Source: Cliona cf. orientalis
Taxonomy: Eukaryota; Porifera; Demospongiae; Clionaida; Clionaidae
Reading direction: 5' to 3'
Assembly: GCA_963930775.1 (NCBI GenBank)
Contig: OZ005692.1
Coordinates: forward strand, 1,288,135 to 1,352,134
DNA length: 64,000 bases
In this document: piece by piece, positions 13,050-22,675 of the stretch
Numbering within the stretch: position 1 is the first letter of the stretch
Layout of the letters: every line of letters starts with the position of its first letter
The notes under the pieces: generated by a model
Databases searched by the model: none
What the model was told of the DNA's origin: nothing
What the model saw: only the letters and a program-made list of their open reading frames with translations
Program-made: the position numbers and the translations under genes

Positions 13050-15668
13050 AGGGAAGGAGGGAGAGAAAGAGAGCTGGAGAGAATTAGCTCGCATACCTCT
13101 TGCTTATAGCCGTGAGAAAACCATGTCCCCAGACATACCTAGCTACACAAAGTGAACAAGTTGGCGATGCTTAAAGTGGACAAATCGCACAAACAGTCAA
13201 TACACACACAAACACACACACAATAGCACTCCATAGAGCACTACACACATGTAACATGTCGCACAAACATTTAGCTACACATACATAAAGGTCTGTGGTT
13301 TTCGCAACACAGAGCTACTTAAATGTATACAGCCGACTCAACAGTGGGGTCAGGAGCGCATAATGAGAAGAGGAGGGAGAGGGGAGGAGCGTGACACGAC
13401 CACGCACTTAATTAAAATTCAAGTTTTTACCCACGCTAGTCGTGTTACTATATTTAGCACGTTTATTTCAAGATGAAAGCAGAGAATCTTGGAGTTTCTA
13501 CTTGTACAACAAGGCTTTGGGGGCCTTTCCGTGGATCTGAGATCGCGTTGAAGCTTACCGACGTCCAAAGAACAGACCTGTTTTTATGGAAGCCTTGAGA
13601 TCGTCTGTAAGTTGTACTTCTAGCCGCACCGGTTCAGCCGTTCACATCGATCGGCCAGAAATGATGCTTGATGGTCAATTCTAGTAGCTTTGACTACTCT
13701 AAGCTCTCTTTCAAGGGACCCAAGGGTCGAGGCTATGCTAGAAGAACGATCAAGCATCATTTCTGGCAGATCGACGCGAATGGCTAAATCGCGCGGCTAG
13801 AACAACTTACAGGCGATCTCAAGGCTCCATAAAAAGCTTTAGGTCTGTTCTTTGGACTTCGGTAAGCTTCAATACGATCTCAGATCCACGGAAAGGCTCC
13901 CAAAGCCTTATCATTTGGCCGTACAAGTCGAAACTCTAAGCTTCTCTGCTGTCTTAAAAATAACATGCTAAATTTAGTAACGCGACTAGCGTGGGTAAAA
14001 ACTTGAATTTTAATTAAGTGCGTGGTCGTGTCACGCTCCTCCCCTCTCCCTCCTCTTCTCATTATGCGCTCCTGGTGGGGTGCATAGGTATGTGATTATT
14101 CAAGAGGTGAGGTGAGATTGGCTGGCTGTCCAGGCTGTAAACAGAGCCAGTGGGGTGATGATAAAAGTGAAATCATTTGTCAAGGTTCAGCTGATATCCC
14201 TTCAGGTAGAACCAGATGTTTGTGTACACATGTACTATACTACTAGTCTTTGAACTGTCACACACATCCTAAGAAGATGTGACCCCTCTTCTCTCTCTCT
14301 CTCTTTCCCCCTTCTCTCTCTTCCCCTCCTTCCCTCCCTTCCTCTCTCCCTCTCCCTGTCTCTCTCTCTCTCTCCTTTACTTTCCCTCTTCATCAAAGAC
14401 TTGCAAAATCACACTAATATACACTGTAACTAGGGCTTTACGAACACCACATACACAAAACACAAACACTATGACAGAGCCATATCGAGAGAAAACACAA
14501 CAGGCATACACTGACAGGAACCAGGAAAGTACAACGTATCATATGCACCCATACACGATATCTACACAACACACAGCGACATCGACTCACTTGAACATTT
14601 TAGCACCTGTCTGTAGAGCCCCCAGGCCATATCCCCACAGTGATCACAGTACTCGGGCTTATTATGCGGAATTGAGGCCTGCTGAAAATCGTGTCCATGA
14701 CCTGCCTTCTCCTCCCCGTTTTCAGCGTAACTCGTCTCAAACGGATCCTGGTATTTGGACGTGATCTCTACGGCTGAATATTTCACAGGGTCCACCGAAT
14801 ACGCCAGACCTTTCTTCTTTTTGTCCTTTTTCCGCTTCGGTCGACTGATCCGTAACGTATCACGAATCTTGGCAGCAAATGCTTGCCCCCCTCCTGAGGA
14901 ATCCTCTGATTTCCCGCCGCCATTTTCTGTCCCATTCACAGCAGCTGCGGTAGAGTTTTGTTGCGAGGAGGGCTGAGAATGCGCCCTGGACGGAGGGGTG
15001 TCGAAAGTCGGCGAATTTGAGCCTGAATTCGACGCGTTCTTCTTCACACGCAAACTACTCTTCGTAGCGGGAGAGCTACTCGCTCTGCTGGGAGATTCGG
15101 TCCGATTATGGCGACTAGGCGAGCTGCTTCGATGCTTACTCCCGTTCTGTTGGACTTCCAAGTTGACGGGACGAGGGCCTCGTCCGCTAGCTCGTCTTTG
15201 AAGGTTGCTAGGACTGCTCGGCCGTATCGAGCGAGGACTACGCGAGCCCGAGACAGACTTGCTTCTCAGGCCGAGCGAGGGAGATAGAGAGCTACCCGAT
15301 TTCTTCTTTGCGTTTAGAAGACCGGCGCCGCCATCTATCGCTTCACCGCCCGTTTCCATACTCGTTTTATCTTCTTCGTCTGCTTTCTCTGTCGTCGATA
15401 ATGGCTTGTGAGAATCAACGTCTTCTGAGGAGGCGCATAAATTTGAAACGATTCCACCTTCTTCCACGCTACTTTTTTCAACCACTAACCACTCTTCGTC
15501 ACTGGCGACCGTTCGTAGTTCTGTTCCGCCGTCCGAGTCTAGAGAGCTGTCTAGTTTTGAAGCGTTGAAGGAGGTGGTGGTAGTAGCTGGCTGCTGCTCT
15601 TGCTGATTTGACTGTCCAACACTACTGACAAATTTCCGGATATTGTCAAACCACGAGGTAGCGGCCAT
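2754..15668 (-). CDS. RASSF1/5-like: RASSF1/5-like Ras-association protein (C1-RA-SARAH), 8 exons
   Basis: Eight exons join in frame (15668-14591, 5067-4931, 4810-4478, 4150-3995, 3819-3751, 3666-3585, 3457-3270, 2900-2754) into 729 aa. All introns are GT-AG. A Ser-rich N-terminal region of about 320 residues precedes a C1 zinc finger (about 325-375: HDF, CDHC, WGLYRQVLKC, then CDFVVHRKC after the intron). A Thr/Ser-rich linker follows, then an RA domain (from about 569: FYLPTDTNRLVHIS, KKFCVTDNPKKFSLYEE) and a SARAH helix (about 657-702: WDAFTLPEL, ILQREEE, LKDKCME). This order is that of RASSF1A and RASSF5, scaffolds that bind Ras-type GTPases through RA and Hippo MST kinases through SARAH. 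At 729 aa it is about twice RASSF1A (340 aa), mostly from the N-terminal extension. Intron 1 is 9,523 bp, whereas the others are 88-371 bp. The C1 domain is split by intron 1. The family is secure; assignment to one vertebrate paralogue is not. Confidence 0.92.
3002..3212. mobile_element. TA-flanked inverted-repeat element (MITE) in RASSF intron 7
   Basis: The ends are 11-bp inverted repeats, TACCGTATAGC and GCTATACGGTA, consistent with a TA target duplication as made by Tc1/mariner-type elements. The 211 bp between hold no coding frame, only internal repeats of a 'tgaaagttttctcc' type. It is probably non-autonomous. It lies inside the intron 2901-3269 and does not disturb the splice sites. 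Confidence 0.65.
3481..3510. repeat. GA microsatellite in RASSF intron 6
   Basis: A GA tract on the plus strand, so a CT tract in the gene's sense strand, lying just upstream of the exon 7 acceptor. It probably serves as that intron's polypyrimidine tract. Confidence 0.8.
5085..5131. repeat. GA microsatellite next to RASSF exon 2 acceptor
   Basis: An interrupted GA tract on the plus strand, giving a CT tract in the transcript shortly before the AG at 5068-5069. It looks like the polypyrimidine tract for the 9.5 kb intron. Confidence 0.8.
6255..6280. repeat. Poly-C run (26 C)
   Basis: An uninterrupted run of 26 cytosines in RASSF intron 1. A second run of 24 C is at 6635-6658 and shorter ones are near 12106-12118. 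Run length is prone to sequencing error. Confidence 0.85.
6635..6658. repeat. Poly-C run (24 C)
   Basis: An uninterrupted run of cytosines in RASSF intron 1, followed by AAATC. No function is evident. Confidence 0.85.
8165..8490. repeat. Dispersed repeat, copy 1
   Basis: This stretch matches 29215-30270 of the window at high identity once the 712 bp insertion in that copy is skipped. Shared blocks include 'ccgtatata', 'agtcaagaagcttagaatc', 'gcgttttcgg' and 'gtatgtagcagctagcg'. Both end in GCGCATGCGCCGAGGGTTAA, and a variant of that end motif also occurs near 8168. It is probably a non-autonomous element. Exact ends are uncertain and no coding frame is conserved. Confidence 0.6.
9281..9350. 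repeat. CT microsatellite
   Basis: CT/CCCT repeat in RASSF intron 1. Translated frames through it are low-complexity Ser/Leu/Pro strings and are not genes. Confidence 0.85.
10084..10178. repeat. Long GA microsatellite
   Basis: About 40 nearly perfect GA units ending in GGGA units, in RASSF intron 1. Both strands are open through it only because the repeat lacks stops. Confidence 0.9.
11154..11270. repeat. Long GA microsatellite
   Basis: GA and GGGA units in RASSF intron 1, with more than 35 consecutive GA units in the core. No coding capacity. Confidence 0.9.
13351..14074. mobile_element. Fold-back DNA transposon with about 330 bp inverted arms
   Basis: The element starts CAGGAGCGCATAATGAG and ends in its reverse complement. 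The inverted match continues inward for about 330 bp per arm with scattered mismatches, leaving a small spacer near 13690-13740. It is flanked by a perfect 7-bp direct repeat GTGGGGT (13344-13350 and 14075-14081). The CAG...CTG ends and 7-8 bp duplication resemble hAT-type elements. It has no transposase, so it must be non-autonomous. It sits in intron 1 of the RASSF-like gene. Confidence 0.85.
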
Positions 15669-16843
15669 GTCATGTCAACTCAGCGGGCCAGGCAGGAAGT
15701 TAAAGCTTTGTAGCCAGGCGACCCTTTGTTTTTTTTTCCACGGAGTTTGCTAATCACTTTATGCCAAATATGGGGTTTTCTGGCGATTGGACACGACGAC
15801 ACGCTTGGCAGGTGTTAACCACTCACTGAATAGCGGCCACCACCGTATATTGTCTATTGCCACCACGCACTTGCAAGACAAAGGCGAGGTCCTCGTTGTA
15901 ACGTTTGTAGTTTAACGGATATTCACGCCACACTGTGTCTGAGGTGCTCAGCAGTGTCAACAACACTCGTCTTTGTCTCTGACAGAACAAACCTAGCAAA
16001 CGATATTAACATCACCTCAAGGTCAGAAGGCCTAATCTCGAGTCGAGTCGCGGATAAGGTTAATGAAGCTCCAAAATATGTCCTGCGCAGTGGGCTTCCA
16101 TCCTTTATTAAACAATGCAACTGTTCTGAATGTCACACTGGCACGCCTTAAAATTCTAAATAGTGCGCACCAAACCTTGTAGTATAGACAATCGAGCCCT
16201 CGAGCATGAATAAAATTCCACCAAGTACATCATCATGACGAAACTCCACGTACTGCAATTTCATTCATTTCAGAAACCACAACTCCAAGAGTGCTTAATA
16301 GTAATAGATGATCATGTGATACTATAGCTGCTTGCCACTACCCAAGCCCGGCAAGATTTTGATGGTACTGTAATAGTATGGTGGAAAATTGTACGTAGCT
16401 ACTGGTAATCTCACGTGCATCCCTCTGAGTCAATCTGCTAGCGTACAATTGATCCATTGTGCACTGAGTCCAAACAAGTCTCTTGATCGATCCAAAGGTG
16501 CAGTGTATGTATCAGTGCACTGTGCAAAATTATAATATTAATGGCAAAAGGTGTACGTTACAATTGCAAGATCATAATTTTATTAGCGGCAATAAGGACA
16601 ATATTAATTCCAGTACTAGTGCATGGATGCAGTACATGTGTAACCCTACCTTTATTACAAAATTTAATAATTAGCATTGGCCTACAATGTATTAGCTATA
16701 TAGTCACAGTGATGATCATGATACACAGGCGCTAATATAATCTAAGCTTCTGAGGTGGCTGATGGAGGAATATTAATCAGCATTGGCCTGATAATGTCAA
16801 CTGTTAACAATACTATTACTAGATGGTTAATAATTGAAAAGTA
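15669..16843. other. 5' flank of RASSF-like gene, no gene seen
   Basis: This 1.2 kb lies between the RASSF start codon (minus strand, transcribed leftwards) and the 3' end of kinase-kelch copy 2. It should contain the RASSF promoter and 5' UTR and the kinase copy's 3' UTR. I see no supported coding region, hairpin or recognisable repeat. Confidence 0.5.
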
Positions 16844-19453
16844 TTAACACATGGACACACTAGCTAGTTCTACTACATCAGTCAAACTGCCACCATCAGT
16901 CCTACCTCCCACTACCATCAGTCGGTTGTCAGGGAGGACAGCTGTAAAGCAATCACATCGACCAGTTGTCATGTGACTGATGATTTCCCAGGAGTTGGTG
17001 GTTGAATTGTACATATGAACAGCTGTGGAACATTTTCCTGAGTCCATCTCCCCACCAATAGCCAGCAGTCGACCGTAAATGGACTCGCATGTGGACCGTA
17101 TAACTGGTAGATCACCAACTTGCCTCCACACATTGGCTTTGTATGCTGAAGCTGCTCTCTCTTGTTGTGGATGTTTGACACAAGAACGGAGGAGGGTACT
17201 CACTGAGCAAGTATACACTGACTTGATAGGAACAACAGCTTTTGAAACTCCACCCACACTGGCGTAAGAAGCAGGGGGGCTGGGGGGGCTGTAGCCCCCC
17301 CATCTTGTCAGCCAAGTATGCCTAAACCTAGGAAGATTTTTACTCTACTAGGCCTGACATCTTCAGATTTGTGATGTAAAGTCTAGCTACTTTACAGCCA
17401 AATTAGCATAGTAATGGCATGGTTTGAAGGCGTATCGTGTGATCCAAAAAATTTTTTTGCACACTTTGCATGCTATTTTATATATAGCCCCCCTGTTCAA
17501 AAACATCTTCTTACGCCACTGACCCAGTATATAGAGCTGGTCCCCACATTTTGTTGCTGACATACAGTACATTGGTTGAGGTAGATCAGCAGCAGTGGAC
17601 CAATGGTGAGTCTCAGTATCCATCACTTCAACTGTTGACAGTGCTCTGCCACCTTCTCCCGCTCCTCCAGCCACAATCAGTGTAGTTCCAGTGCACAGTG
17701 AGGTTGTCTGCACTCTCTTTGTTGGCATGGGTGGGAATTGCTGAGTCCATCTCCTACCACTGCCTTTCCCAGTGAGGCTGAACAACTCATTGGAATAATT
17801 AGGGTAGGAACCTCCCCCAACAGTGGTCAGCCAGCCATTGATGACTGCTATTGAGCCACAATTATGAATACAGTCTGGTAGTTGAGACCAGCAGTCACTG
17901 GTGATGTCATAAGAATATATCTTCACTGTTCCTTGATTGATCATATACATTGTGTTGCCATCCACAACAGCATCACAAAATCCACTCATTCCACATGGTG
18001 CCCTCTTTCCCTCCCTCCATGTCAGTTTGAAGCTGGTCAGCTCTTTTCCTTTGCTGCTGGCTTTCATCTTTTGCTGCTCTTTCTGACTAAGTTGCTGTTC
18101 CAGATCAGCGATTCGTCTCTCAAACTGAGCTACCACTTTTTCACTTCCTTCTAGTTGCTGGCTTACACGTCCAAGTTGTCTCTCCTTGTCTTGAAGCTGT
18201 CTTCTAGTTTCCTGTAAATTTTGATCACTTTCTAGCTGCAATTGTCTCATCTGCTGGCTTAATTGTCTCTCCCTCTCCTCCAATTGTCGATCTTTCGTTT
18301 GCTGTAATCGTCTCACTCTCTCCTCCAGTTGTCTGTTGGCTTCTCTTTCTTGCTGTAGTTGTCGCTCTCTCCCCTCCAGTCGTCTGTTGGCTCGATCTTT
18401 CTCTTGTAATTGCTGTCTCAGTCGCTGATTCTCCTCCTCTTTTGATGATATTGTACGATCCCTTTCTTCCATACTAGTTGCTTGTGATCGAATGATCTCA
18501 TCTCTACTATCCTCAACAGCTCTAGCACTATCTCTGTATTTGGGCATTCCTTTCAGATCAGCTACTCTCTCACAAAGCTGATGAGCTGAAGGACGTTCGC
18601 TATCTTTATCCTTCAGACAATTGAGTGCGATTGGTAGGAGGGAGTGGTTTGGATCAACTTGGCTGATGTGGTTTTGCCGCCGGTTGACCTCTGGTGCTTG
18701 AACTAAGATTTTTCCTGGTGGCAATCCTGGATGATTAAAATCTATTTCTTGTAATCGATGTCCAGGTTTGGGAAACTGTCGTGTCAGTGTCTGGACTATG
18801 ATGACACCAAATGAGAAGCAATCGATCTTCTCTGTGTACACTGGTTTGTCTTGAACAGCTTCTGGAGGCATGTAGACATCAGTGCCGGGACACATGGTGT
18901 TGGTGAAGTGAGTTGCTTGAGGATTAATGTCGCCCAGCCTTGCCATTCCAAAGTCAGTCACTTTAGCAAGGATATTTCCACGCAACAGAACATTATTGCT
19001 GGAGAGATCTCTGTGGATGATTTTGTTGGAGTGGAGAAACGATAGCGCTAGACTAACATCGTGACAGACGTTGACTTGGATGTGGTAGAGAAATGGCTGT
19101 GTGGAGCTTTCCAGGAAGTGGGTCAAGCTATCGTCCATCAGCTCCATTAGGAGCACGGGCAAGTGTGTGTCAGTGTCTCTGAACATGCCCAGGTACTGGA
19201 CGATGTTGGGGTGTCTTATGGCACTCATGAACTCACACTCCTGCTCAAAGCGTCTAATGGGCAGTCTGTGCTCTCTTTGAGGGGCAACTTGCTGTAGTGC
19301 AGTCGGATCGAATAGAGTAGGGTGGATGATTTTAGCAGCACAGAGGAGGTCATCACATTTTGCTTTACAGACAGCTCCATAAGATCCAATGCCAAGGGAT
19401 TGATCCTTGAGAAGTTGCACACTCTTGAATTGATATTTTGGTACCTCAGCCAT
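16844..19453 (-). pseudogene. Protein kinase / coiled-coil / kelch-repeat protein, copy 2, interrupted by a transposon
   Basis: Paralogue of the genes at 261 and 31147. The kinase domain is complete (GIGSYG, AAK, HRDLSSNN, DFGMARLGD, MPPEA), followed by a long Gln/Glu/Arg coiled coil and kelch repeats. At about 17521 the frame enters a 265 bp transposon and stops at 17387, so the product would lack the last kelch blades and end in element-encoded residues. The rest of the kelch domain (17256-16844) is undamaged and in the same reading frame, because element plus duplicated target is 270 bp. The start at 19453 (MAEVPKYQF) matches copies 1 and 3. If the insertion is not spliced out this is a truncated kinase; loss of function is inferred. 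Upstream it shares flank sequence with copy 3. Confidence 0.82.
17257..17521. mobile_element. 265 bp hAT-like MITE inside kinase-kelch copy 2
   Basis: The inverted ends are CACTGGCGTAAGAAG on the left and CTTCTTACGCCACTG on the right, with one mismatch near the tip. It is flanked by a 5-bp duplication ACCCA (17252-17256 and 17522-17526). The matching place in copy 3 has a single uninterrupted ACCCAG. An inner G/C palindrome lies at 17272-17301. The ends read CAGTGGCG-like, as in many hAT elements, though the duplication is shorter than the usual 8 bp. No transposase is present. Confidence 0.88.
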
Positions 19454-19582
19454 CATCAGTAATCGTCTATAGAGGTGCAAATAATATGTGTTGTAGTCAA
19501 ATGACCCGCCCACTTTTATACAATTTTTTATTACTAAAATAAAGCATCTACAGCTATATTTTTTATTTACTTACATGTTTTA

Positions 19583-19880
19583 TTGAGAAAGGAAGAAGTG
19601 GAAAATGTCTATTTGACAATCAGTAACAAGATTATGAAGATTTCGAGACTTCTCTTTAAAACTTATCTACTGTACACAGTATATGGCATAGTAGAAAGCT
19701 TAATAATACAAATTAATAATATGAATACGTATCGACAGCTATCCTTTTTCATTTACTCACATGTTTTATCGAGAAAGGAAGAGGTGGTACGTGTTTATTT
19801 GACAATTTGTAACGAGATTACGAAGATTTCGAGACTTCTCTTAATTAATCAAAATGTCGTGCACCTTGCGACTGCAAACG
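19583..19880. repeat. Tandem duplication upstream of kinase-kelch copy 2
   Basis: Two diverged direct copies, about 160 bp apart, each containing 'acatgtttta', 'gagaaaggaaga' and 'gatttcgagacttctctt'. Only one copy, closest to the second, is present upstream of kinase copy 3 (about 33610-33725). The region probably overlaps the promoter or 5' UTR, and no gene is evident. Confidence 0.7.
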
Positions 19881-20174
19881 AGTACTATTAATTTTGTTTA
19901 CTGGTTTGCTAGCGCGCGTATCGCAAACCGGAAACCTTTCCCTCGAGCCACACCCATCACTTGCACTGTGTTTGTGGGCATGCGCAGTATTCATTGCCTT
20001 TAATGATTGACATTCCTGGTCCTATACTTAAAACTATGAATATCTGTACCTTAATGGCATGATGATAAATCAAGGCAGTATAATACAAATTTAGAGACAA
20101 ATATATTATTATTATAGGCTGATGTGACCTAGGCTATGACCTGACAGGTATGATAGTTGCAGTTGAGTCAAGTA
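19737..20174. repeat. Segmental duplication of 33598-33970
   Basis: High-identity match between the 5' flanks of kinase copies 2 and 3. It runs from 'gctatcctttttcattta' through the TUSC2 3' UTR into the end of the TUSC2 last exon. At 20134-20174 it includes the last 13 codons and stop of TUSC2. The duplicated block was therefore larger than the kinase gene alone. Confidence 0.85.
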
Positions 20175-20672
20175 TCTACCCATAATAGCTAATGGGCTAA
20201 TGCGATTAAAACTCAGGAATCTGACACACTCAGAATCAAGCTGGCAGGTGGGAGTAGAAATACTGCTCTCTGATTGGACGATATTGTGTTAATATCGGCA
20301 GACATGGCGCAAACAGAAGCCAACTGGACCACCAGTAGGTATTTCAATTCCACCAGCGCAAAATCCGTTATATAGTACTTATTAAGCTTCCCAGCTTGTC
20401 TAGTTAATAGTTAATTAATCAGCGCTGGGGGTATCTAGGGGAGAATTGAGGATGGCTACATTAGGCTAGGCTTTGTTTGTTGCATGTCATCTGATACTCG
20501 ATCGTTTCCCAAGCCCAATAAAGAATCGTCCACTGAATATCTGGTTTCACATCACCATAATAAATATAATATATCCGGCGCGGTTAGCCCCTCCCCTTAG
20601 GTTTGCTATAAATTGCAGTTGAGTCAGTTTGCTATAAATTGCAGTTCAGTCAAGTAATACTAGAGGAAGGTC
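20134..20672 (-). pseudogene. Two fragments of the TUSC2 last exon
   Basis: Positions 20134-20174 and 20640-20672 are near-identical to consecutive, overlapping parts of TUSC2 exon 3 (33931-33987). Between them lies a 465 bp unrelated segment. A 16-bp sequence, GCAGTTGAGTCAAGTA with one difference, stands on both sides (20160-20175 and 20641-20656), as expected for an insertion with a long target duplication. The fragment is cut off at 20672, three bases before the 5' LTR. It cannot code for a useful protein. Confidence 0.8.
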
Positions 20673-20675
20673 AAG

Positions 20676-20939
20676 TGTAACGACCCTTTTCCAACTAGTG
20701 TCATCTGACATCATATCCTGTATGCATGCATATAAAACCACTGGACTCTAGTCAATCAGTCAGTTTTGAGTTGAGTTGTGTTGAGTGTTCGTCAGTTGTG
20801 GTGTCATCTCTCTACCATCATCCATCTCTCTCTCTCTCTCTCTCTCTCTATGTATCGTATGTGTATAATGCTGCTATTTGAATAATACTATTAATATCTA
20901 AACCCTGTGAAGCGGCGTTGAAGGTGGCGAAGCGTTACA
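20676..20939 (+). repeat. 5' LTR
   Basis: Begins TGTAACGACC and ends GCGTTACA, giving short inverted ends. It contains a TATA-like 'gcatataaaacc' near 20730 and a CT microsatellite near 20825-20849. It is near-identical to 27691-27949. Confidence 0.9.
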
Positions 20940-20941
20940 TT

Positions 20942-20959
20942 TGGCGACCCTGCCAGGAT
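20942..20959 (+). other. Putative tRNA primer-binding site
   Basis: TGGCGACCCTGCCAGG lies two bases after the 5' LTR, the usual place for a primer-binding site, and begins with TGG as the complement of a tRNA CCA end. The tRNA species was not determined. Confidence 0.6.
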
Positions 20960-21118
20960 CTCGGCTTGGTGGACTTGTATGACAGATCCGTTGTGTTGGC
21001 AACCGACCTCGGAGCTGTAAGCTAGAGCTGAGAACCTTTTGTGCTAGAGAGAGACTGGAATCGAGAGCGTAGCGGAACGAACAGTGTTGGCAGCCGATCT
21101 GTACGCAACCGTGAAATT

Positions 21119-22033
21119 ATGTCGACGAGGGAGCTCAAGAGCTTGACCCGTGAAGGAACTTCGACAACATCGAGTAGATTGCGGAGTGGAAGGAGTTCTC
21201 AGTTACCGCAAGACACTGTCATAACGATGGAAAAAGAGACCGTTGGATCACAAGATCTGCAGCAGCAGCTGGTAGAGGCAGCAGAGGAGTTGCGATCGGT
21301 GCGAGCCGACTACGAGCAGCAGCTTCAGCAAGTGAGAGAAATGGCTGAAAATGCAAAGGAGTACAGTGAAGACCAGTGTCGTAAAGTTCAGGAGTTGGAA
21401 CAGGAGCTGGAGGACGAGACTAAAAGGAGAAAAGGAGTAGAGAAGAAACTGTCAGAAACGATTGACGGTTGGAGTGCTGCAGGTGATAAGTGGGGTGTTG
21501 ATATGGAGACCATGAGGATGAAACTAGAACTGGACGGATTGAAGCGACTGGAGGAGGTACGAAAGCAGTTTGACAAGGAGCGTGAGCGACACCGAGAGGA
21601 GCGGGATCGAGATGCTACCTTGATAGTGGAACTTAAAGAAAAGCTATCTACTTTGGAGAGTTCTGTTCCTCCCAGTGCCCCTGGAGCTACAAGTGAGGTG
21701 CATGGTGTGAAAGAGAGTGGCTCTAAGGAAGGGGATAGTGATAGTTATGGAGGTAGTGATAGTCCTGAGCCTACAGGTAGCAGTGAGAAGCATGTCACCT
21801 TTGCTCATGGGAAGAGTGAGAGAGGTCAGACAGAGAGTCCTAGTGATCATACCCACAGTGTTGTGACTAGTGGTGAGAAAGGTTGTGAGGGAGCTAGTGA
21901 TAGTGAGACTACTAGCCCAGCCTCTACTAGTAATGACCCCACAGGTGGCCCCAGCAGTGCTGAGGTTGTTTCCTTAAATGGTAGTGCAGGTGGTGAGCAT
22001 GCCTCTGAGGTTTCTGATGTTAACCGATTATAG
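21119..22033 (+). CDS. Retrotransposon ORF, N-terminal part (coiled-coil Gag-like)
   Basis: The first in-frame ATG is 21119, and the open frame extends upstream to at least 21041 without an ATG. The protein is rich in Glu, Gln, Arg and Ser. It has a coiled coil over about its first half, then a Ser/Gly/Thr-rich low-complexity tail. There is no zinc knuckle here; that motif is in the next frame. The stop at 22031-22033 lies inside a piggyBac-like insertion. The frame on the far side of that insertion would be in register, so this is the front of an interrupted polyprotein and not an independent gene. Role in particle assembly is inferred from position. Confidence 0.7.
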   Translation: MSTRELKSLTREGTSTTSSRLRSGRSSQLPQDTVITMEKETVGSQDLQQQLVEAAEELRSVRADYEQQLQQVREMAENAKEYSEDQCRKVQELEQELEDETKRRKGVEKKLSETIDGWSAAGDKWGVDMETMRMKLELDGLKRLEEVRKQFDKERERHREERDRDATLIVELKEKLSTLESSVPPSAPGATSEVHGVKESGSKEGDSDSYGGSDSPEPTGSSEKHVTFAHGKSERGQTESPSDHTHSVVTSGEKGCEGASDSETTSPASTSNDPTGGPSSAEVVSLNGSAGGEHASEVSDVNRL

Positions 22034-22675
22034 GCCAAGAGGTCATGACGTCATACGTAATGCCAACGCCGAGTTGTATTCAAGAAAGTATAGTGACACA
22101 AATAAAGTGTCTTGTACAGCATAGCAGCACAGCCACACAGGCAGTACAGGCCTTCATGATATGTAAGACAGGTAGCTGCTACTTTCTAGTACGCCGCTAG
22201 GGCGCTACTATACATACTATAAGCTACAAACATACACAAAAGCTTATAAGCTTACTTACCTCCATAATGGCCGCCGTCTTCGAGTCGCTCCCAGGTAAGC
22301 GCTTGGCTCTGTTGAAAAGCTCGTCATATTTGTGTAGGTATAGACCTAGTCTAGCTATATACTTAGCGACAGAGCTGTACCTTCTGCCCTGTGGTAGAAA
22401 ACGTACCGCTCTCGTACCCGGATCGATCGCCATTATCGTCGATCTTCACAAAAACATTTTTAGTAGCGAGCAGTGGGTTGGGCCAACCGTGACCTCACGC
22501 CACAGGTATGCAAGGGAGGCCCCCTAGTAGTCATAGACAGGAAGCCAAAGCTATGGCTTCTCGTTCTTTGGAATGTAGGCGGTGCCATAGCGCTAATATA
22601 GCTATACTGGCTCAATTTCGCGCCTATGGCGGTTCGCGTGCATGACACGAAATCGCGCCTATGGCGTATAATCGG
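22024..22675. mobile_element. piggyBac-like non-autonomous element nested in the retrotransposon
   Basis: TTAA stands on each side (22020-22023 and 22676-22679), immediately followed by inverted ends CCGATTATA and TATAATCGG. TTAA targets are the mark of piggyBac transposons. The 652 bp contain no transposase. A subterminal motif CGCGCCTATGGCG occurs twice near the right end. On the minus strand there is an ATG-led frame (22433-22259) of 58 codons that ends in a consensus donor, GTAAGT. It could be a captured first exon. Confidence 0.85.
22259..22433 (-). CDS. Possible captured first exon inside the piggyBac-like element
   Basis: The frame begins ATG (MAIDPGTRAVRF) and stays open for 58 codons to ATTATGGAG, followed by the donor GTAAGTAAGC. 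Composition is balanced, with a plausible helix-rich run (YIARLGLYLHKYDELFNRA), unlike the low-complexity frames elsewhere. I do not recognise the family. It may be the first exon of a host gene carried by the element, a relic of the element's own gene, or chance. No second exon is visible within the element. Confidence 0.35.

Larger units (their letters stand above)
5068..14590 (-). other. RASSF-like intron 1, 9.5 kb, no internal gene seen
   Basis: This intron separates the two halves of the C1 domain. Open frames inside it are short and mostly lie in microsatellites, and none has a recognisable domain or paired splice sites. It holds GA/CT microsatellites (5085-5131, 9281-9350, 10084-10178, 11154-11270, 12998-13045, 14290-14380), two poly-C runs, scattered ACATGTAC palindromes, a dispersed repeat near 8165-8490 and a fold-back transposon at 13351-14074. 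An enhancer or small RNA could be present but nothing visible proves it. Confidence 0.8.

Noticed and set aside
15923..16151. Overlapping open frames of about 65 codons on both strands
   Set aside because: No family, no splice context, and position matches the RASSF promoter or 5' UTR.
20304..20335. Short ATG-led frame (MAQTEANWTT) ending at a GTAGGT donor-like site
   Set aside because: Only 10 codons, no partner exon, and located in a segment that looks inserted; too weak to call.
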